Below, in pieces: positions 34,747 to 45,589 of a DNA stretch of 64,000 nucleotides. The stretch comes from Limnanthes douglasii subsp. nivea. Taxonomy: Eukaryota > Streptophyta > Magnoliopsida > Brassicales > Limnanthaceae. Position 1 is the first letter of the stretch. Each line of letters begins with the position of its first letter. The notes beneath the pieces were generated by a model. It was given only the letters and a program-made list of their open reading frames with translations, did no database searches and had not been told where the DNA came from. The position numbers were made by a program, and so were the translations under genes. The stretch is from contig JAUPFV010000005.1 in assembly GCA_036936605.1 (NCBI GenBank), positions 8,204,980 through 8,268,979 of the forward strand. Reading direction: 5' to 3'.

Positions 34747-36514
34747 GTGGAGTTTGAACTAGAATCCGTTCCTAGTAGGTCCAATAATTTGAATGGTTCT
34801 CAGGTGAATCCAGAGTTAGAAGGTGAAGTGTCAGTATCAGATCATAGTGACGATGATGCGCCCGACTCAGAACAACAACCTTATAACATAACATTGGGTA
34901 GAGAAAGAAGAGATAATAGACCACCAAAAAGGTATGCAAATCTTACATATGCTAAGTCAGTTCTGGAAGAAGTAGAGATGCAGGAACCTAGTAGCTACAT
35001 GAAAGCTATTATGAGTTTAGAAGAAGATCGGTGAATTGATGTTATGGAGGGGAGATATTGAATCTCTTAATAAGAATCAGACATGGAAGCTTATTGAATT
35101 TTCTAAAGGATAGAGTGTAGTGGGCAACAAATTGGTGTTCAAGAAAAATGAAGCTAATCCAGGGGTTGAGGCACCTTGATTCAAGGCAAGACTGGTCGCT
35201 AAGGGTTTTACTCAAAGGCAAGGAATTTACTTTAATGGAGTAATTTCTCTAGCGGTGAACCATAGTTTGATCCAAATTTTATTAGCCATGATAGTTTTGC
35301 AAGAACTTGAGTAGTTGAATGTAAGACTGCATTTCTACATGGTGAATTTGAGGAGCGAATCTACATGAGATAACCAGAGGGACTCATCGGACCTAATATG
35401 AAGGAAAAGGTTTGTCTACTAAAAAAATCAATGTATGATTTGTAACACTCACCTACGAAATTGTATAAACGTTTTGATACATTCATGGTGTCAAAAGGTT
35501 TCACGACGAGTCCATATGACAGTTGTGTATATCATCAAAATATGACAGATGATTCTTATGTTTACTTGTTGTTATATGTGGATGCTATGCTTAATGATAC
35601 TTGTAGTATGTCACACATTACGCAGATAAAGAAGCAGCTTAGTGCCGAGTTTGAGATGAAGGATCTGGGCAGAGAAAAGAATATTCTTTGTATGTATATT
35701 ATCAAGAGTAGAAGTGTGGGATCATTTCACTTATCTCAACGTAACTATATTGAGAGAGTGCTACAACGATTTAACATATTTAATGTTAAGATAGTTAACA
35801 TCTCATTTGCTATTCATTTCAAGTTGTCTACAGTAGCATCAACCAAGGACAATGCTGAGTTGGAAATAATGTTGAAGGTTCCATATTCAAGTGCAATTAG
35901 TAGTATCATGTATGCTATGGTATGCACACGTCTTTTTATTCACATGTAAATATATTCAGCAGGTACATGAGAAATCTTGAGAAAGAATATTGACATGCAG
36001 TGAAATAGATACTTCGGTATCTTGATAATACTGCGAACGTTGGCTTAACTTTCAACAAGAACGATATTGGTGGATCGTTGAATGATATTGAGGATCAGTT
36101 GTTGGTTTTATCGATTCTGATTTTGTAGATGATATCGATAAAATGAGATCTCTGACAGAATATGTGTTTACTCTAGTTGGGAGTTCGATTAGTTGGAAAG
36201 AAAAATTACAAGATATTGTAGCTTTGTCTACAATAGAGGCATAATACATTGCGGTAATAGAAGCAGTTAAGGAGGAAATATGGTTGTAAGGTTTGATGGC
36301 AGATTTGGGTTTGGATAGGACTACTACAAAAGTGATTTGTGACAGTCAAAGTTCCATACACATAGATTTTAGGTATCACTTTATTCGTGATATAATATCA
36401 AAGGGAATTGTTGATGTGAAAAAAGTATCTCCCATCAGATATAATGACCAAAACAGTATTAGTTCAAAGTTTATGGAATGTCTAAACTGGATTGGTGTTT
36501 GCAGCATAGAGTGA
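34747..36514 (+). pseudogene. Copia reverse transcriptase and RNase H
   Basis: After an acidic linker (34,747-35,034), the RVT_2 domain begins with VVGNKLVFKKNEANPGV and FKARLVAKGFTQRQGI. The open piece at 35,461-35,949 carries SPYDSCVYHQNM, then YLLLYVDAMLND. The second Asp of the YVDD catalytic motif is Ala here, so polymerase activity is lost. RNase H follows at about 36,090-36,514 (FIDSDFVDDIDKMRSLTEYV; ISWKEKLQDIVALSTIEA; DSQSSIHI). A stop lies just after ALSTIEA. This is the C-terminal half of the copia polyprotein. Confidence 0.8.
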
Positions 36515-36603
36515 ATGCCTTATGGAAATTTGGTGAGTCAGAATAAAATAAGTTTCTTTATTAATAGTAAAAAACAAATATTTATCTGAAGGGGAAGATT
36601 TAT

Positions 36604-36942
36604 TGAGAATGAGCTGAATAGTGTCTTGACATTGTACCGTGTACAGTCTTGTGTCAATGACAGTGTAGTGCTAATCGTGTCACAATAAAGCGTGTATGAG
36701 CCCGTTACGCCCATCATCTAGTAAGTTCTATTTATTATCTATAAATAGACTACAAGGACTACACAAAAAGATATCCGGAAATTTATAACCCTTTCTATCA
36801 TAGTGAAACACTTTTTGCTGGCGGCGCCCGTGAACCTAAACATTTATCGAACCACGTTAAAATTATGTGTTCTTTTCTTTGTATTCTTTATTTTATTATG
36901 TATTTGAGACAATGGTGATACATTGCGTAGTGATTCATAACA
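36604..36942 (+). repeat. Copia LTR (339 bp)
   Basis: Bounded on the left by a polypurine tract and on the right by a PBS; starts TGAGAATGAGC and ends TTCATAACA. A TATAAATAGACT promoter-like block sits inside at about 36,740-36,752. Confidence 0.7.
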
Positions 36943-36944
36943 AA

Positions 36945-36956
36945 TGATATCAGAGC
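36945..36956 (+). other. Primer-binding site, initiator tRNA-Met type
   Basis: TGATATCAGAGC, one base off the classic TGGTATCAGAGC copia PBS, starts two bases after the LTR. A PBS right of an LTR that also has a PPT on its left means that LTR was shared by two tandem copies. About 310 bp of leader follow before it is lost. Confidence 0.75.
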
Positions 36957-37642
36957 TCCAGGCTCAGACGTAACACGATGTAGGTAAAATTCTCGAATGT
37001 CGAACATGGTGAACCAGCAGTACATGCTCATGGTGAATAATCTGCTCTATATATCACTAGTGTGACCTAGTTTAGAGTGCCTGCCGCTCATCAAGTGGTG
37101 TGACTTGATTGGAATGTATCAAGACGGTAGTACTTCATTAAAGTGGCGCTAAGTAACAAGGTAGTGTGGTATGATAAGAGTCAACATCTAGATTTGTAGT
37201 ACCTCTATGATTCATGTAGTTTGCAACCTCATTAGAGTGGATGGATAGAAATCAATTGAGAGGGGGTTAAAATGGTACTTTTTTCAAAAAAAGAATTTGT
37301 TAGAGTACAAATAAATTTAAAATTTTCTGTTACGAATAGTAAAAAAAACCAAAAAAGATATTTTTTAATTGAAAAAAATTCTATCACGAAAATAAATTAT
37401 CTGTGAAAAAAAACTCCTCAAAACTTCAACATTATTCGAACGCTAATTATTATTATATACATTTAAAAAAACCTTTGAGCAAGTTCATATTTAATAATCA
37501 TTTCAACTTCTTTCTTTTTTATATTCATAACAATATTTTGAGGCAAATTTTTTTATATATAATGTGAAATAGAAAGTCTGATTTCCATAAATTCAGTATA
37601 AATGTAATTTAAATATTAGAAAAAATCAAAAAAACCAAAGAG
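36957..37642. other. Copia leader then A+T-rich DNA
   Basis: To about 37,270 the sequence is a moderately G-rich copia leader without coding similarity. From 37,270 to 37,642 it is A+T-rich and nothing is seen. Confidence 0.5.
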
Positions 37643-38390
37643 GATTTGATAACATTAAAATAAGTATAGGGTGGGTATTGAGATGAAAAGAAAAGTGTAA
37701 GGGGGGTGTCATATATTAAACCGAAACTGTGTTCTTCTTATATGCAGAATCATATACATAAACATTTATCCACTTCCAAATTTCTTGTCATCAAGACAAA
37801 AAGCTAAATCAAAAGATCCTACCAATAACGGGTCGACCCGACTTTCTCTCTCTAAAAAAAATGCAGTCTCTAACGTCAACAATCCATGGCAGCTATGGTC
37901 CTCCTCTCTCTGTTTCTGGGATCACCCACCATTTCATTATCTCCAATGAGTCTCTCTCTCTCACACTCTATCTCTATCTTTCTCTTCCATTTCATCATCC
38001 GGGTCTGATTTTACTCTGTTTTTCTAAATTGGGTTTCGTTTATTTTTTTGTGGTGTGAAGGATGGCAGATCATGACCGGAGAAGAGAAATGATGAGAAGG
38101 AAAAGATCAAGAGCACGAAACGGGTTGATTTTAGTGGCGGATAATCAGATATCGGGTGTAGAACGAAACAATTATGTCCGATTTATCGGTGGAATCGGAG
38201 ATAGTGAGATGAGTAGAGATCTACTTGAAATCCCTCGAGATCTGTGCTGTTGTTACTCTTATTCAGGCTGTGCAGCAGCCAAAGCAGCATAGTATGATGA
38301 ATAGTATCTGAATTTATTAAGATGATTAAGTTTAGCTTTGTGTCTTCGAGTGTATAACTTGTTTTTGTTTTATTGTTGTGTGTTGATCTA
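37643..38390 (+). repeat. Segmental duplicate B (partner at 7,526-8,225)
   Basis: Begins GATTTGATAACATTAAAATA and follows copy A through 5' flank, exon 1, intron, exon 2 and 3' flank. Differences include a shorter 5' leader and short in-frame indels. Confidence 0.8.
37861..38292 (+). CDS. Small two-exon gene, unknown function (copy B)
   Basis: Same model as copy A: exon 1 at 37,861-37,949 (MQSLTSTIHGSYGPPLSVSG), intron 37,950-38,060 starting GTCTCTCTCT and ending GTGTGAAG, exon 2 at 38,061-38,292 (MADHDRRREMMRRKRSRARN to SGCAAAKAA). It encodes about 106 residues. Relative to copy A there is an in-frame insertion of four codons (GVER) and a second in-frame change that puts LCCCYSY before the shared CAAAKAA end. 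Frame is kept in both copies, but many differences change amino acids, so selection is uncertain. No domain is recognised. As for copy A, translation might start only at 38,062. Confidence 0.45.
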
Positions 38391-38735
38391 AACTCTAAAG
38401 ACATGTTTGGTTTCATTAGAATGTTTTTTTTTATGATTATGAAATGTTGTTAGATAAAAATCATGGAAATAGTAGTTTATCCAATATTTGTGTCATTCTT
38501 ATTTTTTTTCTTTTAATTTCTGATTGCAGATTGGAATATAAACGATATAGTTATAATTCGAGTCGATTTAAAAACAAATGATCAATTTGGATGTTCGATG
38601 AACAACCACATTTCTCGTTTTGGCCAATGTTTTGTCGGACAGTATTTGCTGTTTTTTTTGTTTTTTAACTCATTTTCAAATCGTGGATAGCATGCCACCT
38701 GAGAATCAAATAGTGAAACCAATAATATAGATAAA
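38391..38735. other. A+T-rich intergenic DNA
   Basis: No gene or repeat recognised apart from T-rich runs. Confidence 0.6.
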
Positions 38736-38849
38736 TAAATTTTATATATGTAATATGCAATTTTAGATATTTATAAAGCCCTTTTTTTTTCTTAAAAATG
38801 AATTTATAAAATTATTTATAAAAAGGTAAGGAAATTATCAATAGTTATT

Positions 38850-39566
38850 TAAAAAAAATTAATAATTAGTTTTTGTATGTTGAAAAAATATACTAAATAA
38901 TAATACGAAAGGTTCTTTACAAATACATGGGGCATACTCCGAAGATGGGCTTAAGAGCAGGGAAAGAGGAACCGAAGAAATTGACTTAAACTTGACCAAA
39001 CAACAAAACAACAACAAAACAAGGGAATGTGCTACGAACAATATGATCGAAGATACAAATAAAATTAAGCTAGATAAAAATGATTAAATAAATCTAACAG
39101 AATATTAATGATAGAAGTATGCAATGATAAAAACAAAATAACATTAAGTTAGAGCCTAAATGGATTAGAAAGCCCAAACAACCTTAGTATCATGAAATCT
39201 GAACCGCAGGTCAAAAAGCACGCCGTAAGATATTGCAGAGGCTAGGGTAGGCGAGGAGCTAAAAATTCTAGCATTCCTCTCACACTAGATATGGTAGACG
39301 ACGACACCAAAGCAGGCACGCCAAAGGTGTCGTGAACTGGATGGAGGCCAGTTGGACACCTCGTAGATCTATGAGAACCTATTATTATTGTAATTGAAAA
39401 AAAAAACCAAGTTTGAAGCTTGCATAATCCCAAATGCTCTAAGTGTAGCTACAGTCATAGTATGATTAATGGATTTAGAGGCAGAATTGCATAAGACACA
39501 ATCCAGAGGAGTGTTAAAACCCCAACTCATAAGCTTATCACGGGTGGAAAGCTTCCCTTACATAGC
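38850..39566 (-). pseudogene. LINE ORF2 C-terminus and 3' UTR within the 1.22-kb unit (unit 1)
   Basis: On the minus strand LCKGSFPPV is followed in changing frames by CVLCNSASKSINHT, the Cys-rich part of the RVT zinc-binding domain. Later come WRACFGVVVYHI and RNARIFSSS, then ISYGVLFDLRFHDTKV, the usual end of L1-type ORF2. The 3' UTR runs to about 38,850. The part repeats in every unit. The missing upstream half of the same domain survives at 43,967-44,215. Confidence 0.7.
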
Positions 39567-39935
39567 ATCATCAAGAGCAATCTTTATATAGTCAACTTGT
39601 TAATAATATCCTTGAAATCACTAAGATGTTCATAAAATGACTTACAACTTTTAAATTTCAGATCAACAAGTTTTTATATAAAAAAACTTTGTTATGAGAG
39701 GTATTTTTTTCATAAAGACCTTTTAAATTCTTCTAAAGATCATACGGGCCAGACTCTTAAGAAACATGGTTGGATAAACTAAGATTATCATTTTCGAATA
39801 GTTCCCCGAGATTTTCTTTTCAACTTCTCCCAATATTTTTCTTTCTTATTTACGGTTTTAACAGTTTACAAGAATTACCATCAACATCTTTAATTGGGTC
39901 AATCGGTTCAAACAAAATTTTGCAATATAGTAAAT
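39567..39935 (-). pseudogene. Copia gag fragment within the 1.22-kb unit (unit 1)
   Basis: Minus-strand reading gives VEDLLYCKILFEPID, then LFENDNLSLSNHV, GLYEKNTSHNKVFLYKN and, in a shifted frame, SFYEHLSDFKDIINKLTI. This is the UBN2-like gag pattern of Ty1/copia elements. The same fragment recurs in units 2 to 4 (about 40,787-41,155, 42,007-42,375, 43,227-43,600). It is broken by stops and joins a LINE fragment at the CATAGCA block. Confidence 0.7.
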
Positions 39936-42900
39936 CCTCCACAATTGGTCTCCAAATAAAATTTATGCATGTAATATGCAATTTTAGATATTTATAAAGC
40001 CCCTTTTTTCTAAATAAATGAATTTATAAAATTATTTATAAAATGGTAAGGAAATTATCAATAGTTATTTAAAAACAATTAATAATTAGTTTTTGTATGT
40101 TGAAAAAATATACTAAATAATAATACAAAAGATTCTTTACAAATACATGGGGCATACTCCGAAGATGGGCTTAAGAGCAGGGAAAGAGGAACCGAAGAAA
40201 TTGACTTAAACTTGACCAAACAACAAAACAACAACAAAACAAGGGAATGTGCTACGACCAATATGATCGAAGATACAAATAAAATTAAGCTAGATAAAAA
40301 GGATTAAATAAATCTAACAGAATATTAATGATAGAAGTATGCAATGATAAAAACAAAATAACATTAAGTTAGAGCCTAAATGGATTGGAAAGCCCAAACA
40401 ACCTTAGTATCATGAAATCTGAACCGCAGGTCAAAAAGCACGCCGTAAGATATTGCAGAGGCTAAAGTAGGCGAGGAGCTAAAAATTCTAGCATTCCTCT
40501 CACACTAGATATGGTAGACGACGACACCAAAGCAGGCACGCCAAAGGTGTCGTGAATTGGATGGAGGCCAGTTGGACACCTCGTAGATCTATGAGAACCT
40601 ATTATTATTGTAATTGAAAAAAAAAACCAAGTTTGAAGCTTGCATAATCCCAGATGCTCTGAGTGTAGCTACAGTCATAGTATGATTAATGGATTTAGAG
40701 GCAGAATTGCATAAGACACAATCCATAGGAGTGTTAAAACCCCAACTCATAAGCTTATCACGGGTGGAAAGCTTCCCTTACATAGCATCATCAAGAGCAA
40801 TCTTTATATAGTCAACTTGTTAATAATATCCTTGAAATCACTAAGATGTTCATAAAATGACTTACAACTTTTAAATTTCAGATCAACAAGTTTTTATATA
40901 AAAAAATTTTGTTATGAGAGGTATTTTTTTCATAAAGACCTTTTAAATTCTTCTAAAGATCATACGGGCCAGACTCTTAAGAAACATGGTTGGATAAACT
41001 AAGATTATCATTTTCGAATAGTTCCCCGAGATTTTCTTTTCAACTTCTCCCAATATTTTTCTTTCTTATTTACGGTTTTAACGGTTTACAAGAATTACCA
41101 TCAACATCTTTAATTGGGTCAATCGGTTCAAACAAAATTTTGCAATATAGTAAATCCTCCACAATTGGTCTCCAAATAAAATTTATGCATGTAATATGCA
41201 ATTTTAGATATTTATAAAGCCCCTTTTTTCTAAATAAATGAATTTATAAAATTATTTATAAAATGGTAAGGAAATTATCAATAGTTATTTAAAAACAATT
41301 AATAATTAGTTTTTGTATGTTGAAAAAATATACTAAATAATAATACAAAAGGTTCTTTACAAATACATGGGGCATACTCCGAAGATGGGCTTAAGAGCAG
41401 GGAAAGAGGAACCGAAGAAATTGACTTAAACTTGACCAAACAACAAAACAACAACAAAACAAGGGAATGTGCTACGACCAATATGATCGAAGATACAAAT
41501 AAAATTAAGCTAGATAAAAAGGATTAAATAAATCTAACAGAATATTAATGATAGAAGTATGCAATGATAAAAACAAAATAACATTAAGTTAGAGCCTAAA
41601 TGGATTGGAAAGCCCAAACAACCTTAGTATCATGAAATCTGAACCGCAGGTCAAAAAGCACGCCGTAAGATATTGCAGAGGCTAGGGTAGGCGAGGAGCT
41701 AAAAATTCTAGCATTCCTCTCACACTAGATATGGTAGACGACGACACCAAAGCAGGCACGCCAAAGGTGTCGTGAACTGGATGGAGGCCAGTTGGACACC
41801 TCGTAGATCTATGAGAACCTATTATTATTGTAATTGAAAAAAAAAACCAAGTTTGAAGCTTGCATAATCCCAGATGCTCTGAGTGTAGCTACAGTCATAG
41901 TATGATTAATGGATTTAGAGGCAGAATTGCATAAGATACAATCCATAGGAGTGTTAAAACCCCAACTCATAAGCTTATCACGGGTGGAAAGCTTCCCTTA
42001 CATAGCATCATCAAGAGCAATCTTTATATAGTCAACTTGTTAATAATATCCTTGAAATCACTAAGATGTTCATAAAATGACTTACAACTTTTAAATTTCA
42101 GATCAACAAGTTTTTATATAAAAAAACTTTGTTATGAGAGGTATTTTTTTCATAAAGACCTTTTAAATTCTTCTAAAGATCATACGGGCCAGACTCTTAA
42201 GAAACATGGTTGGATAAACTAAGATTATCATTTCCAAATAGTTCCCCGAGATTTTCTTTTCAACTTCTCCCAATATTTTTCTTTCTTATTTACGGTTTTA
42301 ACGGTTTACAAGAATTACCATCAACATCTTTAATTGGATCAATCGGTTCAAACAAAATTTTGCAATATAGTAAATCCTCCACAATTGGTCTCCAAATAAA
42401 ATTTATGCATGTAATATGCAATTTTAGATATTTATAAAGCCCCTTTTTTCTAAATAAATGAATTTATAAAATTATTTATAAAATGGTAAGGAAATTATCA
42501 ATAGTTATTTAAAAACAATTAATAATTAGTTTTTGTATGTTGAAAAAATATACTAAATAATAATACAAAAGGTTCTTTACAAATACATGGGGCATACTCC
42601 GAAGATGGGCTTAAGAGCAGGGAAAGAGGAACCGAAGAAATTGACTTAAACTTGACCAAACAACAAAACAACAACAAAACAAGGGAATGTGCTACGACCA
42701 ATATGATCGAAGATACAAATAAAATTAAGCTAGATAAAAAGGATTAAATAAATCTAACAGAATATTAATGATAGAAGTATGCAATGATAAAAACAAAATA
42801 ACATTAAGTTAGAGCCTAAATGGATTGGAAAGCCCAAACAACCTTAGTATCATGAAATCTGAACCGCAGGTCAAAAAGCACGCCGTAAGATATTGCAGAG

Positions 42901-43966
42901 GCTAGGGTAGGCGAGGAGCTAAAAATTCTAGCATTCCTCTCACACTAGATATGGTAGACGACGACACCAAAGCAGGCACGCCAAAGGTGTCGTGAATTGG
43001 ATGGAGGCCAGTTGGACACCTCGTAGATCTATGAGAACCTATTATTATTGTAATTGAAAAAAAAAACCAAGTTTGAAGCTTGCATAATCCCAGATGCTCT
43101 CAGTGTAGCTACAGTCATAGTATGATTAATGGATTTAGAGGCAGAATTGCATACGACACAATCCAGAGGAGTGTTAAAACCCCAACTCATAAGCTTATCA
43201 CGGGTGGAAAGCTTCCCTTACATAGCATCATCAAGAGCAATCTTTATATAGTCAACTTGTTAATAATATCCTTGAAATCACTAAGATGTTCATAAAATGA
43301 CTTACAACTTTTAAATTTCAGATCAACAAGTTTTTATATAAAAAAACTTTGTTATGAGAGGTATTTTTTTCATAAAGACCTTTTAAATTCTTCTAAAGAT
43401 CATACGGGCCAGACTCTTAAGAAACATGGTTGGATAAACTAAGATTATCATTTTCAAATAGTTCCCCGAGATTTTCTTTTCAACTTCTCCCAATATTTTT
43501 CTTTCTTATTTACGGTTTTAACGGTTTACAAGAATTACCATCAACATCTTTAATTGGGTCAATCGGTTCAAACAAAATTTTGCAATATAGTAAATCCTCC
43601 ACAATATAGTCAAAAAGCACGCCGTAAGATATTGCAGAGGCTAGGGTAGGCGAGGAGCTAAAAATTCTAGCATTCCTCTCACACTAGATATGGTAGACGA
43701 CGACACCAAAGCAGTCACGCCAAAGGTGTCGTGAACTGGATGGAGGCCAGTTGGACACCTCGTAGATCTATGAGAACCTATTATTATTGTAATTGAAAAA
43801 AAAAACCAAGTTTGAAGCTTGCATAATCCCAGATGCTCTGAGTGTAGCTACAGTCATAGTATGATTAATGGATTTAGAGGCAGAATTGCATAAGACACAA
43901 TCCAGAGGAGTGTTAAAACCCCAACTCATAAGCTTATCACGGGTGGAAAGCTTCCCTTACATAGCA

Positions 43967-44215
43967 AGCCAAATGATGAATGAGTGCGAAGAATATTAAA
44001 TTTATGATATACAAACCCTGCCCACCCAACACAGGGGATATGAGAATGAATGACGTTGTAGGTATCTTTAACAGTGAACTTGGTGATTCCTTTCTCAGCG
44101 ATCCAACAGAGGACGTCCTTACTCATGATACAGGGAGGAGAGAGGGAGATAATGAAAAAGTTGATCTCCTGAAAAATACGATGGTTTCTAACGCTAAAGG
44201 GCGTCTCACTCGACT
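43967..44215 (-). pseudogene. LINE ORF2 RVT zinc-binding domain, upstream half
   Basis: The minus-strand frame from 44,126 reads CWIAEKGITKFTVKDTYNVI, then VGWAGFVYHKFNI. It runs on into LCKGSFPPVIS of the partial fifth unit, so this is the original flank from which the array grew. The domain is typical of plant L1-type LINEs downstream of RT. It is truncated upstream. Confidence 0.7.
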
Positions 44216-45145
44216 AATTATTATTTACTTTTTTAAAACAATTTTTTACCGTGTTGGTTTGAATTTCTTTTCTAAAAAAAAGATCAAATTATGTCTCTTT
44301 TGGTATCCAAAAAATTTAACGCAAAAAAATAAATTTATAAAATAACACACCGTAGAAAAACTTTTATAAAAAAAATTCAAATAACATTATTTGTGTCGCA
44401 TAATGAGCTAAGAAAAGTTAGCTCATTAATTATTTATATTTTATACGATTAAGTTTCACAAATATTATTTTTTGATAAAATTAATTTATTATTATTATAA
44501 AATCAGTTTTTTTGAATTACACGAGTCAAATAATTTTTGTTATGCAATTATATTATCTAAAAAGTGATAATAAAATAGTTACCACCAAAATAATTACTAC
44601 CAAACAATTTTTAGTCCATAAACTATATGTTTACAAACTTATGATTTTGGAGGTAAACAGGGTTATTATTTATTGTTCTAAACTAATATTTATATTCATT
44701 CTATTTATATGGTTTTGATATATTTTGAATAATTTAAATAAAATTTACAATTTTTTTTTTTAAATACTTAAATTTATTTTTATTATAATATTTATTCAAT
44801 TATGTCTCAAAAGTTACAAGATAGATTTTTTTAATATGAGTCGCACTGGACTAATTAGTTTTCAGACTTTTGAAATTATAATAGCATTAACTTGTGTTGG
44901 TGGTTTGGTATTTACTACGAAAGTCAGTAAGTGGAAACTTTGTAAGTGCCTCATCTAAATCGTTTTCTTCTATTTTCAAAGATGATATTAAATTCTTTTG
45001 TTAAACTTTGTTTGGTCAGTGTCCATAAATATAAAAAGACAGATAATATTTATTCAAAAATCTGGGTTAAATATTAACTATTTAAAGATCTTAAATAGAT
45101 ATAATATTATTAATTAATTTCTTTTAATATAAAATTATATCTATC
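44216..45145. other. A+T-rich DNA, no gene seen
   Basis: Long A/T tracts. The ORFs here are low-complexity and not supported. Confidence 0.6.
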
Positions 45146-45149
45146 AATT

Positions 45150-45392
45150 ATTTAGTAGAAATGTGAATTGCGTTGTGCGCAGGGTACCCTGCGTCTGACG
45201 CGATAGCCTGCAAACCAAAGGTGACATGTCTGACGCAATAGCAAACCAAAGGTGACATGTCTGACGCGATAGCCTTTGAACCAAAGGTGACAGGCTCAGC
45301 CGAGAAAGCGTATGTAGAGGGACTCGAACTCATGACCTTTTGGTTATAAGAATGCCATACTCAACCAACTCGGCTACCCTCTTGGGGGTTCT
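45150..45392 (-). mobile_element. tRNA-derived SINE-like element
   Basis: On the minus strand a tRNA-like head has A box TAGCCGAGTTGG (plus positions 45,365-45,376) and B box AGTTCGAGTCC (45,320-45,330). Their starts are 46 bases apart, as in a tRNA gene. The acceptor and T stems do not pair well, so it is not a functional tRNA. A body follows with three short repeats (45,194-45,294). Together this fits a RNA-polymerase-III-driven SINE; the target duplication was not identified. An old tRNA pseudogene is the alternative. Confidence 0.55.
45194..45294. repeat. Three tandem 31-35 bp units
   Basis: TCTGACGCGATAGCC then AAACCAAAGGTGACATG recurs at 45,194, 45,229 (shortened) and 45,260. It lies in the body of the SINE-like element. 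Confidence 0.85.
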
Positions 45393-45589
45393 TGAATTTT
45401 GTTATACGTAGTCTTGATATGGTTTTTTCGTCTTCAAACTATAATTTTGTGGTTGTTATTTTTTAATTTTTATTTATTTGAACTAAACCGGTTAAACTAA
45501 ATGTTTCTTTTATTTGTAGGTAGAATTATAGTCTTATATATATTTTTAATATTTTTTCATGTTATCTCGGTTCTTTATTTTTATTTGAC
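45393..45589. other. A+T-rich DNA, no feature
   Basis: Nothing recognised between the SINE-like element and the satellite array. Confidence 0.5.

Larger units (their letters stand above)
32618..36942 (+). mobile_element. Ty1/copia element, degenerate, with 3' LTR
   Basis: A + strand copia element in canonical order gag, protease, integrase, RT, RNase H, then polypurine tract (GAAGGGGAAGATT, 36,588-36,600) and LTR (36,604-36,942). A matching 5' LTR was not found upstream. Numerous stops show it is dead. The LTR is itself followed by a primer-binding site, see 36,945. Confidence 0.8.
38738..43966. repeat. 1.22-kb tandem array, four units plus a partial fifth
   Basis: Identical landmarks recur every 1,220-1,221 bp. 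The block GTAATATGCA starts at 38,750, 39,971, 41,191 and 42,411. Units are about 38,738-39,958, 39,959-41,178, 41,179-42,398 and 42,399-43,605 (cut short), then a partial copy 43,609-43,966. Differences are few single bases, so amplification is recent compared with the surrounding decay. Each unit holds, on the minus strand, a piece of copia gag fused to the zinc-binding C-terminal end and 3' UTR of a LINE. Small ORFs repeated in each unit are by-products. Confidence 0.95.

Noticed and set aside
38859..39041. Repeated 60-codon membrane-like ORF in each 1.22-kb unit
   Set aside because: It lies in the LINE 3' UTR part of the unit and its hydrophobicity follows from base composition; conservation reflects recent DNA duplication.
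39770..39997. Repeated 75-codon ORF on the plus strand of each unit
   Set aside because: It is the antisense shadow of the copia gag fragment.
45310..45390. Functional tRNA-Ile (UAU) gene on the minus strand
   Set aside because: Boxes A and B are good, but acceptor and T stems do not pair, so SINE or pseudogene is more likely.
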